This document shows positions 5,686-6,904 of a stretch of 6,904 nucleotides of DNA, one piece after another. The notes beneath the pieces are model-generated. The model saw only the letters and a list, made by a program, of their open reading frames with translations, did not search any database and was not told the DNA's origin. Position numbers and translations under genes: made by a program. Source of the DNA: an uncultured cyanobacterium (GTDB lineage Bacteria > Cyanobacteriota > Cyanobacteriia > PCC-6307 > Cyanobiaceae). Each line of letters begins with the position of its first letter. Positions within the stretch are counted from its first letter, which is position 1. Where the stretch lies: positions 1 through 6,904 of the forward strand of contig CAIZOZ010000442.1 in assembly GCA_903934745.1 (NCBI GenBank). Reading direction: 5' to 3'.

Positions 5686-6054
5686 GTGCCTACCGACTCC
5701 GTGCCTGCCAATCCCCCCGGCAATACCGGCGGCAATGCCGCTGGGAGTGCCGCTGGGAGTGCCACCGATCCGAGCCGCAAACAGGTGCTGGCGGCCGCAT
5801 CTCCAGGCCTGGCCGCCCTGCTCAATCTGGTGCCGGGCCTGGGCAGCGGCTACCTCTATCAACGCCGCTGGCGTGCCTACTGGATCTGCTCCGCCCTGGC
5901 CACAGCCTGGTTCGTGGCCGGCGCCCTGCTGGCCCCGCAGAGCGCCGGCCCCACGGAACAGCAACAACTGGTGGGCCTGGCTGGCCTGCTGCTGCTGGCC
6001 GGGGTGACGGCCACCGAAGCCTTCCTGGCCGGCCGCCGCGCCCGCATGGACTGA
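5686..6054 (+). CDS. Small conserved-type membrane protein
   Basis: This 122-residue protein starts at GTG 5686 (or GTG 5701, five codons later), 57 bp after the dioxygenase stop, so it is probably in the same transcript. Residues 1-30 are a Gly/Asn/Ala/Ser-rich, probably disordered segment. Residues 34-57 (LAAASPGLAALLNLVPGLGSGYLY) are hydrophobic and carry the Asn-Pro-Gly-Gly-Tyr pattern reminiscent of TM2-type and other small cyanobacterial membrane proteins. RRWRAYW then leads into membrane segments at about 66-83 and 95-116, and the C-terminus is basic. The positive residues 60-63 suggest that this loop is cytoplasmic. I do not recognise a named family with confidence and propose no function. 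The absence of an ATG and of a strong Shine-Dalgarno leaves the exact start uncertain. Confidence 0.7.
   Translation: MPTDSVPANPPGNTGGNAAGSAAGSATDPSRKQVLAAASPGLAALLNLVPGLGSGYLYQRRWRAYWICSALATAWFVAGALLAPQSAGPTEQQQLVGLAGLLLLAGVTATEAFLAGRRARMD
5737..5760. repeat. 12-bp tandem duplication in the membrane protein's N-terminus
   Basis: The unit gccgctgggagt occurs twice without mismatch (5737-5748, 5749-5760), encoding Ala-Ala-Gly-Ser twice. A partial third unit (gccaccgatccg) follows. It keeps frame and lies in the low-complexity leader of the protein, which suggests that this segment tolerates length change. Confidence 0.75.
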
Positions 6055-6072
6055 GCGCCAGCCGGATGGGCC

Positions 6073-6345
6073 TCAGGAACCGCGGCGGGAGCGCGACAGC
6101 AGGAAACCGCCCCAGTAGCCCAGCACCAACAGCAGCAGATCGAAGCGACTGAGCAGCCACAGCACGGCCAGGATGCCGATCACCCAGGGGGAAATCAGCA
6201 GCACCCCGAACAACAGCTGGGTGGTCTGGTTGCGGCGGGCCAGGGAACCGGCACGCTGCACGAGCCGGGGCACACCACGGCCCAACAACCAGCCGGCACC
6301 ACCGCCGAAGCCAAGGCTCACCAGGGCCTGAAGCAGCATCAACAT
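6073..6345 (-). CDS. Small hypothetical membrane protein, three predicted helices
   Basis: This is a 90-residue protein from ATG 6345, with a second ATG two codons later. Hydrophobic segments lie at about 3-22 (with the glycine-rich LGFGGGAGWLLG), 43-64 (QLLFGVLLISPWVIGILAVLWL) and 68-84. A basic loop, RGVPRLVQRAGSLARRNQ (23-40), separates the first two, and the tail is SRSRRGS. The frame stays open well upstream, but that part is Ser/Arg/Pro-rich, overlaps the divergent DUF2993 gene and is unlikely to be coding. The gene converges on the plus-strand membrane protein gene with an 18-bp gap and no visible terminator. The ribosome-binding site is weak. I recognise no family. The hydrophobic pattern and sharp compositional change at the start are the evidence for coding. 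Confidence 0.65.
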   Translation of the reverse strand: MLMLLQALVSLGFGGGAGWLLGRGVPRLVQRAGSLARRNQTTQLLFGVLLISPWVIGILAVLWLLSRFDLLLLVLGYWGGFLLSRSRRGS

Positions 6346-6424
6346 CGGCGCCGATCCAACAGGACCTCCATGGTGAATGACCAGCGCCTGCAGCGACGCA
6401 GCCGCTTCTGTTAGGAGGGGCCTT
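6346..6424. promoter_or_regulatory. Short divergent intergenic region
   Basis: These 79 bp separate the starts of the minus-strand membrane protein and the plus-strand DUF2993 gene, so divergent promoters are expected here or within the gene ends. A strong Shine-Dalgarno, AGGAGG (6413-6418), lies six bases before GTG 6425 and fixes that start. No confident promoter boxes are visible. Confidence 0.45.
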
Positions 6425-6904
6425 GTGCCGCCATGGCGTCGGATGCCCGAGCAAGCCTCGCCCCCTGCCAGTGGACTCCCCCCCGGATCGCCAGAGCCTG
6501 AAGCAGGGCAAGGTGGCCCGATGCTGGCCCTGCTCGCCCGCGGCCTGGAGCTGTGGCTGCGCCAGCAGTGCGAGGCGATTGAGGATCTGGAAATCCGTCT
6601 GGAGGGATCGGCGGCGGAGTTGCTGCGCGGCCGGCTGGCGGGGGTGCGGCTGACCGCCCGGCGGGTGGTGTACCAGCGGCTGGAGATCGAGCAAGTGAAC
6701 CTGCGCAGTGCCCCCATCCGGGTGCGGATGGGGGTGCTGCTGCGCACCCGCGTGCTGCAACTGGAGCAGGCCTTCCGGGTGCGCGGCGAGGTGGTGTTCA
6801 GTGCTGAGGGACTCGGCCGCTCCTTCGGTCTCGCCCCCTGGAGTGCTCTGGGGGATGGGCTGGCCCAGGAGCTGCTGGGGCTGACACCGCTGGGCGGCAT
6901 CCGC
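6425..6904 (+). CDS. DUF2993 (LmeA-like) lipid-binding-type protein, 3' end off window
   Basis: The frame is open from GTG 6425 to the right edge, giving 160 residues. GTG 6425 is favoured by the best ribosome-binding site of the window, AGGAGG six bases upstream. ATG 6443 and ATG 6521 are alternatives. The first 32 residues are Pro/Gly/Ser-rich and probably disordered. After Met33 comes a helix, LALLARGLELWLRQQC. Next is the DUF2993 signature, EDLEIRLEGSAAELLRG (53-69), followed by LAGVRLTARRVVYQ, LEIEQVNLRSAPIRV and further strands. DUF2993 proteins share a tubular lipid-binding-type fold. A mycobacterial relative, LmeA, acts in envelope glycolipid metabolism, whereas the cyanobacterial members are uncharacterised. 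No signal peptide is obvious at the start chosen. The family call is good but the function is unknown. Confidence 0.8.
   Translation, partial: MPPWRRMPEQASPPASGLPPGSPEPEAGQGGPMLALLARGLELWLRQQCEAIEDLEIRLEGSAAELLRGRLAGVRLTARRVVYQRLEIEQVNLRSAPIRVRMGVLLRTRVLQLEQAFRVRGEVVFSAEGLGRSFGLAPWSALGDGLAQELLGLTPLGGIR

Noticed and set aside
6339..6371. A 10-codon minus-strand mini-ORF (MEVLLDRRRC) whose stop overlaps the second ATG of the small membrane protein
   Set aside because: It has no ribosome-binding site, and such short frames are common by chance. It would become interesting only if conserved.
6423..6653. A TTG-started frame just after the strong Shine-Dalgarno
   Set aside because: It ends after 76 residues without any domain. 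GTG 6425 in the neighbouring frame gives the DUF2993 signature and runs off the window.
5822..6760. A 312-codon open frame on the minus strand
   Set aside because: It is Pro/Arg/His-rich, crosses the membrane protein gene, the convergent membrane protein gene and the DUF2993 gene, and shows no domain. It is a GC-bias shadow.

Overview
The window is very GC-rich, with densely packed genes and codon third positions dominated by G and C. Two copies of the octamer GCGATCGC (HIP1, highly iterated in cyanobacterial genomes) and several proteins that resemble conserved cyanobacterial hypotheticals suggest a unicellular, high-GC picocyanobacterium of the Synechococcus/Cyanobium type. The lineage is an inference from these signals, not from a marker gene.

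Layout. Bases 1-168 are non-coding or the tail of an off-window feature. They hold an exact 21-bp tandem duplication and a perfect 12-bp palindrome. A plus-strand cluster follows: a glycerol-dehydrogenase-like metal-dependent alcohol dehydrogenase (169-1293), an alpha/beta hydrolase overlapping it by 4 bp through GTGA (1290-2192), and a secreted DUF1499 protein (2235-2699). A minus-strand cluster converges on it, read from right to left: a 72-residue lipoprotein (4662-4444), a renalase-like FAD oxidoreductase whose start lies inside the end of the lipoprotein gene (about 4457-3177), and an exported MliC-like protein coupled by an ATGA overlap (3180-2686). The two clusters overlap tail to tail by 14 bp.

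From 4663 to 4962 lies a 300-bp divergent intergenic region with a 14-bp unit repeated three times and a hairpin. To its right on the plus strand are a PKHD-type Fe(II)/2-oxoglutarate dioxygenase (4963-5628) and a small GTG-started membrane protein (5686-6054). A small minus-strand membrane protein (6345-6073) and a divergently transcribed DUF2993 gene, cut by the right edge (6425-6904), complete the window.

How the genes may work together. The dehydrogenase and hydrolase are almost certainly co-translated and may act on one substrate route. The lipoprotein, FAD enzyme and MliC-like protein look like one operon. An envelope theme recurs: a lipoprotein, two exported small proteins, two small membrane proteins and a DUF2993 lipid-binding-type protein. 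I see no mobile-element gene, CRISPR array, RNA gene or obvious defence or biosynthetic system. The region looks mostly ordinary, with a few local repeat structures worth a second look.
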